Below are positions 12,168-27,612 of a DNA stretch of 64,000 bases, piece after piece (position 1 is the stretch's first letter; the number at the start of each line of letters is the position of its first letter). The position numbers and the translations under genes were made by a program. Under the pieces are notes generated by a model. That model searched no databases. It was not told where the DNA came from and was given only the letters and a program-made list of their open reading frames with translations. This stretch comes from Syngnathus acus (taxonomy: Eukaryota; Chordata; Actinopteri; Syngnathiformes; Syngnathidae): positions 5,615,412 through 5,679,411 of the forward strand of contig NC_051102.1 in the NCBI RefSeq assembly GCF_901709675.1. Reading direction: 5' to 3'.

Positions 12168-13353
12168 ACATACCGACGGATGGCTGCAACCATGCATTTC
12201 TAGTAGTAATTTTTCAGGCAGAGTGTTTAGTAATATTCAATTACTAGGTTCCATTTGATGTTTGAGTGTATCACTCAAGCCCCCACCTTTGATTCATTTT
12301 GCAGTCATTTCAAGCCCATTTGTTTCTGGAGTATTACTCGAGGTGTGATTTAATTGCACCCCCCTCCCACCCGAACACTTGCCCGTATCTTTCCACAACA
12401 CATTTCAACTGCTGCCCCGCCACATATCCGAATCCTTCAACAATGACGAGCTTTTCTTTCCCTCATAGAGGACGGAATTAAAATTCAAACGCAGCAGAGG
12501 AACTTCCAAGAATTTCTTGTGTACGTCTGTGCGTGCATGCGCCTGTGCTTGTGTGGTGGGGGTTAAAAAAAAAAACACTTGACTGATTTTAATCACGTTC
12601 TTATTTGTTTCAGTTTAGAGCTTGGCATGGCTTGTAAGGAGGTGCGTGGAGAATTTAAAAAAAAAACTTGCCATTTTGTTATCATGATGCAACAGCGCCA
12701 TCTTGCATGGGAAGATGACTATTACGTATTCTGCATTCATTCATGAGGACGACGGGGGAGGAAATGCTTCTCCCATAGGAAATAATGTAAATGTAAGCCA
12801 AATTGTTCCCATCATAAAATCTCTACTAAGGGTTGTATAAATAAATTTGACTTGACGTGACTAAAAAATATTCTGTCTTTTTTAATGTTTTTCCTCCACA
12901 CTTTGTGTTCAGTTCTCTCTCACTCACACAAACACTCATGGGCATTATTTTTTTTATTGCTTTTCCAACAATCAGAACGATGACGAGCACTAGGTGCCAG
13001 AGGCTGAGCTGCACTGTAATTGCTGAGGGAGTAAAGCACGAGGCAGATTCTGAGTATGTTCCAGGTGGGCGACATGTGTTCTGTGTTGTTGTCTTTCCCT
13101 TCGGTGGTGGTTATTAAAAATGTACGCTGTCCCGACAAGCCGACCCCCTACGTCATTAAAATTTAGTGACAGTATAGCCTCAGGTGAGTTTCAGGTTGGG
13201 GATGAATTTTTTAGGAGCTACACAATAGATAGACAGCTGAGTGCTCTGGCCTGTGTGTGTACGCCTTCATCATCATGCTACTGCTTCTGCTTCTGCTGCC
13301 GACGTGGTGTTTTTTAAACCAATGCTGACTTTACGTGAGACAAAAAGTCTAAG
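12168..13353. other. Upstream region of cdcp2
   Basis: No coding exon is supported. The part nearest 13353 should contain the cdcp2 promoter and 5' UTR, but I see no clear TATA box or initiator. Short direct GCTTCTGCT-type repeats lie at about 13280-13300. Confidence 0.45.
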
Positions 13354-15337
<1,984 letters not shown>

Positions 15338-15571
15338 CGGCCTATGCTCGTTCGTAACGTTAGGTGTAAACACTGGATATAAAAAAAAAGAAAAAAAATT
15401 GTCTAAGTCTTTTTGTAACAATGTATACTACCAGGATATCCTCCAAAGTGTGTGAAAGTTTATTTTTAATTCACACTTTCGATACAGTATAAAAACAAAG
15501 CATAATTAAGAATAAAAACATACATCACCAATCATAAATTGCATATTTACATTCAACACAAGATAAAAAGC
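15338..15571. terminator. Shared convergent 3' region of cdcp2 and tceanc2
   Basis: A plus-strand AATAAA lies at 15511-15516 and a minus-strand AATAAA at 15459-15464 (plus-strand TTTATT). Each signal lies beyond the other, so the two mature 3' UTRs probably overlap by several tens of bases. A short GTGTGAA...TTCACAC inverted repeat (about 15449-15476) encloses the minus-strand signal. Confidence 0.55.
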
Positions 15572-16563
15572 TTATCGCTTATACTTGGACACCAGCTGGG
15601 CAACCGAGGCATGATCCCGCTTTAGCTTCGCTTTGAGCTCAGGCTGCCGTTTGAAGGCGAACACCAGCGTCCGTACTGTCCTCCGGTACGAGCCGCTGAC
15701 AAGCCGACCGCTCTGGTGGAACACTTCCCTCTCAGTGTTGTCCACCAGGCCGCAGTCCTCCTGGCAGGCAGGAGTGGAAATACATACAAAAAGGAACAAA
15801 TGCTCAGTTAACAGTGCAGTTGCGCCACGTGGTTGGCGAAGATGGAGGAGAAAAATTGATGCATCACCTCAGAAGATGATGCCCGTTGTTACATCAACCC
15901 TCACCTTGAGCTCCAGCGCTTCAGCCAGAAGTCTCCTGGCATTGCTCCTCAGGCCTTCCGATTGCTTGTCCGAGTGCACTTCGATGGACGGCTTGTTGGA
16001 ATTCTCCTCCACAAACGTCCTCCAGGCAGTGTACACTCCGGAAGCCGCCAAGCTCACTTCAGGCTCTGGGTGCTTCCGCAATTTGTTGACGGTGTGACCT
16101 GTGGAAGGCAAAGAGTTTTGTTCCAGGTTAAAATAAAGTCAAGACTTTAAATAAATCTCGTCGTGTCATTATGGAAGACAACTGAAGTGGATGTTTGATT
16201 GCGAGTCCCTCCACAATGTTTTGCATAATGTTACCTATTTTGGTTGACTTCAGCACCTCCTTGGATGGCATCTTCTTGCTCAAAGCGTCCAAGGCACTCA
16301 GCATGTTGTCCCTGCTCTGTCCTGGCAGCTCCAGTGTGGATTTATAGCGCAATATGTCCTCAATGACGACCACCCTCTGTAGATAAAGTATTATTAGGTT
16401 GCTCATATTTGGCTTGTATTCAAGGATAGCGTGCATGCAGAAAAACAACAACACAATAACCCACTCGTAAGGATTCTATGGTGGTTTGCTTGTAATTCTT
16501 CTCGGTACTCCTCGACGTTTTGGACCTCTCTCCTTTAGGTAGCCGCACCACAAACTTGTCCAT
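15572..16563 (-). CDS. tceanc2: TFIIS N-terminal domain-containing protein 2 (complete, 4 exons)
   Basis: Minus-strand exons are 16563-16465, 16376-16235, 16098-15905 and 15760-15572, giving 207 aa, about the human length. The start [15 protein letters not shown] matches the vertebrate family start. About residues 25-120 form a TFIIS N-terminal (LW) helical bundle ([40 protein letters not shown]), the module used by elongation factors to contact partners. The C-terminal half ([17 protein letters not shown]) is the TFIIS-M-like region of the family. No zinc ribbon is present, so it should not stimulate transcript cleavage as TFIIS does. It is head-to-head with tmem59, 637 bp apart, and tail-to-tail with cdcp2, as in human 1p32.3. 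Its function is inferred from the domain only. Confidence 0.93.
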
Positions 16564-17200
16564 CTTAAGAGTAGCTTGACAAAATGTTCACATGAGGTTG
16601 GAACAGAATAAAAACATTTGCTGCTAAAGCTAGCCGTAGCTAGCAACACAGTGCTACCAATGTTGCATTTGCTGTTGTCGGAAATATAAGATATACTATG
16701 GTTAAATTATGGGAGTTGCCCGATATTTTTGTTTTATTCTTTGTGGGTTTATTATTTTGAATTGAATATTAAAACACATAGTGACTACTTCACGGTTAAT
16801 TTCGATTTATTTCAGCGTGAAATTAGAATAAGTGTATATGCAACGGGCACGCAAAAAATGACAATGAAAGTCAGGAATTTTCAAATTTTCATGCTGTTTA
16901 GGTTTTAGCTCTTTTTTATTTTACCAATCAGAATCTTTCTTACGCTTAGAGGCTATTTGATTCACGATTCGTCATATCTTCCCAAAATAATCTTGGCATG
17001 AAACGTACTGAATTAAAAAATTCCCGAGTCAATAAATGCATCCAAATATTTCCGGGATGTCTCGCGAGAGCGACTGCTTGGCCTGTAAACAATGAGAACT
17101 CGTGAGAGGATATGTTCTCGCGAGGCCTTGATCGGATTAAGGTGGAGGAGGAAGCGACCGTGTTTGTTTTGTTTGGGGTTTGTTTTGAGCAGTATACGAA
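16564..17200. promoter_or_regulatory. Divergent promoter of tceanc2 and tmem59 with paired TCTCGCGAG elements
   Basis: This 637 bp lies between the two start codons. TCTCGCGAGA is exact at 17060-17069, and a second copy, TCTCGCGAG, lies at 17116-17124. A CCAAT box (ACCAATCAG, about 16922-16930) lies further toward tceanc2. TCTCGCGAGA is a known vertebrate core promoter element of CpG-type, often bidirectional housekeeping promoters. The tmem59 transcription start is probably just downstream of the second copy. Confidence 0.7.
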
Positions 17201-19342
<2,142 letters not shown>

Positions 19343-19820
19343 AAAAACCTAAATGAGTGTGGTGATGTGAAAACTTTTAATTCCACTTGTGGTCGCATTA
19401 AGAAACTTTGTCAAATGTTTCTAAAACTGATTCCTTACGCCCCTTTCGGTGCTTTTCAAACGGGTTTGTATGATGGTCCTGCAATGCCAATACAAATCGC
19501 CTTCTATATATTTTGCATTTGTTAGCATTTGGTGGCTGTGCTTATTTTATTAAAAGCTGTGACTTCTTTTGAGTTGATTTCATCCAGGCACTCAATGTTT
19601 CAACAAAATGGCAAATGAAATGCCATAAGCTAAATTCGCTCACCTGGCTGGTTCTTGTTGTCCCACTGCCATAACTGTACTTGACAGATCTTAACAATAA
19701 AATAATTTGCTCTTTTTGAACCCAACAGTGACTGTGGGTCCTTCTGTTCTCAACGGAATGGGTGAAGATGAACTGAACAAAACACAAACGGTACAAAATA
19801 ATTTTATTTCTAAAACATAA
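19343..19820. other. tmem59 3' UTR and intergenic space
   Basis: It contains the tmem59 AATAAA at 19696-19701 and a minus-strand AATAAA (plus TTTATT, 19803-19808) that could end lrrc42 transcripts. If the latter is used, the lrrc42 3' UTR reads through the SINE in antisense. There is no coding content. Human LDLRAD1 lies in the equivalent interval but is absent here. Confidence 0.55.
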
Positions 19821-20149
19821 CTGGCGGCACTGGTTAGCACGACCGCCTCAGTTAGAAGGGCGCGGGTTCGATTCCACCTCCGGCCCTCCCTGTGTAGAGT
19901 TTGCATGTTCTCCCCGGGCCCACGTGGGCTTTCTCCGGGCACTACGGTTTCCTCCCACACCCCAAAAACATGCTTGGTAAATTGTCCCTAGGTGTGAGTG
20001 CGAATGGTTGTTCGTCTCTGTGTGCCCTGCGATTGGCTGGCAACCAGTTCTGGGTGTCCCCCGCCTACTGCCCGATGACTGCTGAGATACAGCACGCCCG
20101 CGACCCCCGTGGGGACAAGTGGTACAGATAATGGATGGATGGATGGATA
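19821..20149 (+). mobile_element. tRNA-derived SINE with ATGG tail
   Basis: The head resembles a tRNA: a GGCACTGGTTAGCACG-type A box and the B box GGTTCGATTCC at about 19865-19875. The body continues with the common fish SINE wording (GTTTGCATGTTCTCCCC, TTTCCTCCCACACCCC, CGATTGGCTGGCAACC) and ends in a short ATGG tail at about 20131-20148. A related 23-26 bp sequence (GAACTGAACAAAACA ending GTACA) occurs at 19770-19795 and again at 20155-20177. It looks like an unusually long target-site duplication, or else a pre-existing duplication. Confidence 0.9.
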
Positions 20150-20196
20150 AAACAGAACTGAACAAAACAACTGTACAGTCCTCGCGACGATGCATC

Positions 20197-22006
20197 TCAG
20201 TATAGGTCCAACAAATCCATATCGTCAGGCGTCAACACCGACGAGGAGGCGCGTTTTGTCGGCGGACTAGCTGTCAAACCGTCGCCGCACTTTTCCGACA
20301 TCCGCTTCCTTTTGCCCGTTGCGATCTGGCAAGTTCTGTCGGAGGAGGCGCCGTCTGCGATGCTCCCAGCTGGAGGCTTGTAGAAATGCAGACGATGCTT
20401 CTCAGGTGTTGCAACTTCATCGCGACACAACGGTGCCGAGTTCAACACTTCTTGGACAAACTTTTGCCTGCCGACTTCAAAATGCTAAATTAATAATGGC
20501 GGTTTTTGAATTGCTCGTTAAAAGCAAAATGGAACAATAAACACTTACAAAAGCGAAGCGCTGATATTCTGGACTCATTGAGTCTCTTCTGTTTGGACAT
20601 TTGCGCTCCACTGGTTTCCCACTGATTTACAACCTTACACATTTGGATATGAGACATCGGTCATACAACAAACAACGATTCACGAAAAACGTCAACCCTG
20701 TTACCTGCTCTGCCCATCCTTGTGTTTTACATTCTGAGTGGTCAAAGACATCCAGCGCCTTTTCGGAATAAGTCAGGCCCAGCAGCTCCCACGTGCAGGA
20801 ATTAAGTCTTGCGCTAAACTGCAAAGGACAAAATTATTTTTTGTTTAAGCTAAGCGCTAATACGAACTAAGTGTGCCCTCAAGCACCTTCATGCTGGTGC
20901 CAGATGCATCCAGTTTTTCAAGCTTGGGAAGGCACTTCAGGTAGCGGAGAGCCCTCTCAGAAATGGGGTTATCTGGATTAAAGAGATCATTGCAAACCAA
21001 GACTCATACATAGTGTAAAACCTTAAATGGCGACCCCAAGTGGACAACAATAATACCTGCACCTCAAGCAAACGTGTCATGAGTAACGGAGCTAGTTATT
21101 TTCATTCTTCCCTCTCAAAATTGGAACAATGGCAACTTACGTGAAACATCCAGGCACTGAAGACAGTCCAGTCCTTTCTTCATTATTCTCACAGGCGCCA
21201 TCAGTCGCCGCAGGCCATCATCCGACAGGCCGTTGCCACCAATGAAGAGCTGACTCAAGCATCTACGAGAGGAGAGAAGGCCGAATAGAAAAAAGATGGG
21301 CACAGCGAGCCTTGACCCTAGGGCAGTTTATCACCTCGCAAGTGAGGCCGACGTCAGGTGCTGGAATATCTCATGGTCGTCGCCCAGTCTGCAGCCGAAC
21401 AGGTCCAAACGTTTCAAACTGTGGAAGGTCTTGATGTCAGCCATTCGCTCGCTCAGTAGAGGAAACCTGAGACACACAAGGATCACATCACGTAAACTTC
21501 ATCCACCATGAATACTCTTATGAAAATTTGAAGGTCATCAAAGGACCCTGATACAAATTTGCAGCCCGATAACATCTAATACCGAAGGGTGGGTCAGACC
21601 TGTTCCTGAGGCAGAGGGAACCGAGCACCGTGTCGCCATAGGCGTCCCCGAAGAGCTGCAGAACTTTGGGGGAGACTTCCTGGTTCAGAAATACACGGTT
21701 TTCCTTCGCGGCCGCGAACAGCCTGTCCCCGATCTGTTCCGGGAAGCCCACCAGCGAGTCCACGTGCTGCACGTTGCACACCACAAAGAGCAGCGTGATG
21801 TCAAACAGCGACTTGCTGCTGTAGCGCAGGCTGCCCTCCGCGTTGTACGTGGACACAAAGTGCTCCTTCCGAAGTACCAGCGGGTTGGTCCGCCGACAGG
21901 AAGAAGACGGAGACGTGGAGGAGGCCATCACCGGCCTCCAGAGCATGTTGTCGCTGACACGACGCAGGTGGCCTCTTTCTCGTACGTACACGCTGCTGGC
22001 GTCCAT
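20197..22006 (-). CDS. lrrc42: Leucine-rich repeat-containing protein 42 (complete, 6 exons)
   Basis: Minus-strand exons are 22006-21600, 21466-21335, 21262-21141, 20972-20887, 20818-20705 and 20484-20197, giving 382 aa. The N-terminal half matches LRRC42 (GSLRYSSKSLFDITLLFVV, DSLVGFPEQIGDRLF, TVLGSLCLRNR). Leucine-rich repeats follow in the middle exons (LKRLDLFGCRLGDDHEIFQHL, LSQLFIGGNGLSDDGLRRLM, CLQCLDVS, LEKLDASGTSMK), then SECKTQGWAEQ. A basic, disordered C-terminus has a nuclear-signal-like stretch (GKRKRMSEK) and ends acidic (TPDDMDLLDLY). Orthology is clear from the sequence and from its neighbours tmem59 and yipf1. The molecular role is not established. The acceptor of exon 6 was chosen because it alone keeps the frame from WAEQ into HFEVGRQKF. 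Confidence 0.92.
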
Positions 22007-22902
22007 TGTTGGTGTCGACCTTCACAACAACATCAAGTTAATATGTGTTTCTGTCCAATTAAAAGGAAATAAAAAAGCACCGCAGTTGGGTGGCAGAGCC
22101 GACATTCGAATTGACTGGGGTTTGAGTGTTTTGCTTTTGTGCTGTCAAAATAAAAGCTCTGCGACGAGAAACATCACAGTTTTATCATGAGCACACGTTA
22201 AATACGACACAATCTTTCTTTGCCGTCCAAGACGTAGTTAAATATGCCATCGTTGATGATTTTTAAGTTTCAATTTGATTTTCTTTACTTGAATTACCTT
22301 TTCTTTTGAAAATTCACCCAGATGTCTGTTTTAAAAGTATAGTGTCAAAATAAAGGCTATCGACTACAAAAGTAGTTTCATCATAAACATAGAGCAAATA
22401 ATTAAAATAAATAGTAGTATTTTCATCCCCAAATTGTATCTTCGTAGCCTTTCATTTAATCTGATTTGTATTATTGAAACAAGATAAATATTATTTTGAA
22501 AAACCACTAACAGGAAGTTGGTCTGTTTACAAAGCTTACACATCCGGGTCCTGCTTCCGTCAACGTAAGCTAACGGTTGGGACACGATTTTTGTATCGTG
22601 CATGGTTAAAGTGAGCCTTTTATTTACGTTTGTGGTCAAATTGTCCTCCAGGCTTTCTCATACACAACTTAAAAGTACTGTTTATTTGTTTCAACGTGAG
22701 TATATAACGTATCGTCCTCGTTTCTACAGTGCAAACGTGCTAACAAGTAGCCAAGTTGAAACGCTTGCTTGTTTGCGTGTTTCTTTATCTATTGATATGG
22801 AACTGTGATTTGTTATTCATTTCCTCTCCCAAAAAAGGTACTCAGGACTTGTTTCGTCTCAAGTAGTAATCCGACAACTTCCTGTCTGACTGGTTGGCAT
22901 AG
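22007..22902. promoter_or_regulatory. Divergent promoter region of lrrc42 and yipf1
   Basis: This is the 896 bp between the two start codons. ETS-type GGAA/TTCC cores (CAGGAAGTTGG about 22511, GCTTCCGTC about 22553) and a MYB-like TAACGGTTG (about 22570) cluster near the middle. A GTGAGTATA donor at about 22695 and an acceptor-like CATAG directly before the yipf1 ATG suggest that the yipf1 5' UTR is spliced. Human HSPB11 and DIO1 lie in this interval; neither is present here. Confidence 0.45.
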
Positions 22903-24780
<1,878 letters not shown>

Positions 24781-26358
24781 GGAGTTGTTAGAAGGTACAC
24801 ACCTTTTTTTTTTTAATACCCTTCTTTCACTCCCCGGGGCCTACTATTTCATGTCCTCGTGTTCGAATGAGGACAACACTCGACACCGCACTTCCCTCGA
24901 CATGATGTCTCCTCGCCAACGCAAGTGTCAACCTTGTGTTGTTGTTCCCCCCCCCCCCCCCCCCCTCTCCCAAACTGCAGCGTCTCCTGTTGCCTTACTC
25001 GAGAGAATCGGGTTGCCTTGCGGCGATGAAGTCAAGGGCTGTGTGGATTTCACCTCCTAACCTACTTGTAGGGGGTGCGCTTGGTGCACCGCTGCCAAGT
25101 ATGTTCTTTGTAACGGGGTGGGCAAGACATGGTGCTCTGGGTTTCTATTTAACGCCAAAACACGACCAATCTTAAAGGTGTTTGGAACGGCATCGATGAC
25201 ATTTTAGATGCCGTTTATTGCATATTGTGGTAATGGGATTCGGACAGTGCGTCCATACTGAACAGATGTCTTGAATTTTATTTACTACTCTTAAAATATG
25301 TCAACAAATGTATGGAAGCTATTAATGTCACACTGAAGCAGCGACAAACAAATATAAAATCAGTAAATTATAAGTCGTGAATTTCTGAAGAGGAAATGTA
25401 CTGTAGCAAAAAATCTTGACAGTTTTCAAAGAACAGGGATGTAATTTTACAAGAATAAGTTTGTAGTATTATGAGAAACAAGGTTATAATTTATTAAGAA
25501 TGAGGATCTGATTTTCCAAGAGGACTCGTAACATTAAATTTTCGTTGAATGACAACTTTCTCCTTGTAATGCTATAATATTGTAAATTAGTACTTTTTTC
25601 TTGAAAATGCAACTTTATTCTCTAGACAACTTAATTCTTGCATTATTTCTATATACAGTCATTCTTTGACTATAACAACTTTGTTCTTAAAACACTTTTT
25701 TTTTTCCCCCTCAGTGTGGCCCCAATACATATTCGCACATAAAGCCCTTGTAAATTTCCACAAATGTTGCATCTTTTATTTAATAATTCATTTTTGCTGA
25801 TTGACAAGCCACATTATTTAAAAATGTATGAATTTGCTGATGGAAATATTAAATTTATTAAAAAAAAAAAAGCTTCCATCACTGCGACTTATCCTGTTTT
25901 AGGTATGTGATTTGGGCAGTCAGTTTAAATAAACACTAAGTCAATATGAACACCAGCCTAAGGACTCCTTTTTATTTAATCAGCTATAATGTGCAAGAAT
26001 CCAGTCGTTAATTTGCATTTTTTGAGAAAACAATTAAATGTTAACATGGACATAGAAGAATGTCAAGCATTCAGTCGACTTGAATGATTGCCTGTTTAAG
26101 GACTTCATTAGACAAATGGGAAAAGAATGGTGTCACTGGAAACATTGTCAGTGGGAGGGAAGCTGGCGGCCTGGTTACAGGTCATCCTAGCCACCAGCTT
26201 TGAGTTACACACGTGAGCTCGGCACTAACCCCGTGAGGGCGATATCACCTGCCTCAGTGTCGGGCTCGCAAATAGCCGCTCAAGCAGTTTTCGTGTGGAT
26301 GGAAACAATGACTTTGTAAAAGGAATTTTGCAGTTGCTTGATTTTGATTTGCTGTAAG
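24781..26358. other. yipf1 3' UTR and intergenic region
   Basis: A run of 19 C lies at 24947-24965. An AATAAA lies at about 25928-25933, but nearer variants may be used. The interval is AT-rich, with several near-repeats of AAGAATAAGTT and ATGTAATTTT type around 25390-25560. There is no coding exon. The promoter of the coiled-coil gene should lie just before 26358. Confidence 0.5.
24947..24965. repeat. Poly-C run (19 nt)
   Basis: An uninterrupted run of C lies in the yipf1 3' UTR region. It is a likely site of length errors in assembly. Confidence 0.9.
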
Positions 26359-27087
26359 ATGGCCACTGCCAAAGGTGACCGAGCATCCAAGTTCGAGACC
26401 TTAAGACTCCTGGAAAAATGCAGAAAGGAGCGGGATGACGCTGTCCACCGAGAAGGCATCCTGCGGGAAAAACTCCGGCAGTATGAGTCCAGGCTTCGCT
26501 CCACTGAGGCCCTGAAGCAGAAGTTCAAGACCTTGCTCATAGACAACAAGGAGCTGAGGAAGAATATCAAAACCCTGCGTATAGATATTGGCCTGGAGTG
26601 CAGTCCCAAGTTCCTCGGCAAGACTACAAAGGACATCATCAACGACCTGCATGAGAAGGAACGTGAGTGCGACGCCCTGATAGAGAAGGCGGCGAAGCTG
26701 GGTCTGACTGTGGATGAACTGACATCCGAGCTGGCCAACGCCGTCACGTCCAAGACACTGCTGGAGGAGCAGGTCCAGTCTTTGCAGCAGAACCTCAAGG
26801 ATATGACCAACAACCAGCGGCGTCTGCTCAAGCTGTGGGAGGACAAGAGGGTCCAGCGGGAGCAGCAGGCCTTGCCCGCCATCACGTTCAAGCCCGGGCA
26901 GAAACCCACATTTACTCAGAAGGCCGTTCAGACGGACATGTCCATCAGTGCGTCCCAAAAACTACCTGTCAACGCCTTTGAGACCAAGACAGACGATGCA
27001 AAGACAGCATTGGATAGACCCAGTTTTACCACTTATCATCAGGATAAGTCTTTTATGCGTGATGAAAGTAAAGGGATTCACAACTAA
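26359..27087 (+). CDS. Intronless coiled-coil protein of unknown identity, 242 aa
   Basis: This is a single open exon from ATG 26359 to TAA 27085-27087. Its base composition is clearly coding-like, and GC rises sharply against the flanks. Residues 10-175 are dense in heptad-type Leu/Lys/Glu pattern: ASKFETLRLLEKCRKERDDA, LRSTEALKQKFKTLLIDNKE, then CDALIEKAAKLGLTVDELTS and LLEEQVQSLQQNLKDM. They predict a long, largely continuous coiled coil. The last 65 residues are polar and disordered and contain QKAVQTDMS, which resembles a dynein light chain (LC8) binding motif. No signal peptide or transmembrane segment is seen. I do not recognise the family. It sits between yipf1 and ndc1, where human has no such gene that I know of. 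It may be a retrocopy or a fish gene with one coding exon. Confidence 0.75.
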   Translation: MATAKGDRASKFETLRLLEKCRKERDDAVHREGILREKLRQYESRLRSTEALKQKFKTLLIDNKELRKNIKTLRIDIGLECSPKFLGKTTKDIINDLHEKERECDALIEKAAKLGLTVDELTSELANAVTSKTLLEEQVQSLQQNLKDMTNNQRRLLKLWEDKRVQREQQALPAITFKPGQKPTFTQKAVQTDMSISASQKLPVNAFETKTDDAKTALDRPSFTTYHQDKSFMRDESKGIHN

Positions 27088-27612
27088 TTCATAAGTAGTC
27101 CAATAATTTATAGTGGCAAGATCTTCTCCATCCAGGAATAATTCGTGGCAAATGCATTTTGTCTGAAACCCACAAGCTTCTGGTGTTGGAAATTAAAGGC
27201 ATTTACAACTAATTCCTAAGTAAGTGTCATTGTCTAGAATTAAGTAAATGGCCTCATGATTTAAAACAGCGGTCTTGATTTACGTATGCTTTTCAAAATG
27301 TTAAATGTAAAGTGTTTTAGTAATATTACAAAATATGCCGTTAGGTGTAAACCAATACAATATGTCATTAAGAACGCGCCTCATAGTCCGTACACGTGAC
27401 AGACTTTTAAAAAAAAAAAATCAAATAATGAATTAAGAAAAATAATAAATTCATGACATGACAGGCTTTTAAGTCATTTGAAACAGGCATGTATATGGAG
27501 ACCCTTGTGGAGCATGGGTCCTTCCGGAGGTCCTTTGAACGAAAGTGGCGCGGCATGATGACAACCTGGAAGTTTTGACGAAGAAAGAAGAAATAACGTG
27601 TTTTCTTTCGCT
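27088..27612. promoter_or_regulatory. 3' end of coiled-coil gene and ndc1 promoter region
   Basis: The 30 or so bases around the coiled-coil stop codon (27071-27102) recur at 27195-27226 with a few changes (ACAACTAATTC shared). CACGTGAC (about 27393) and an ETS-like CTTCCGG (about 27519) lie upstream of the ndc1 start and may belong to its promoter. No TATA box is evident. Confidence 0.4.

Noticed and set aside
11812-12247. Overlapping frames encoding HPSI or MDGW repeats on both strands
   Set aside because: They are translations of the ATGG array, with part of the dead LINE fragment in one frame.
26280-26958. Two long minus-strand frames (209 and 185 codons) antisense to the coiled-coil gene
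   Set aside because: These are shadow frames of a GC-biased coding exon. The plus-strand reading has an ATG, a coherent coiled coil and a polar tail.
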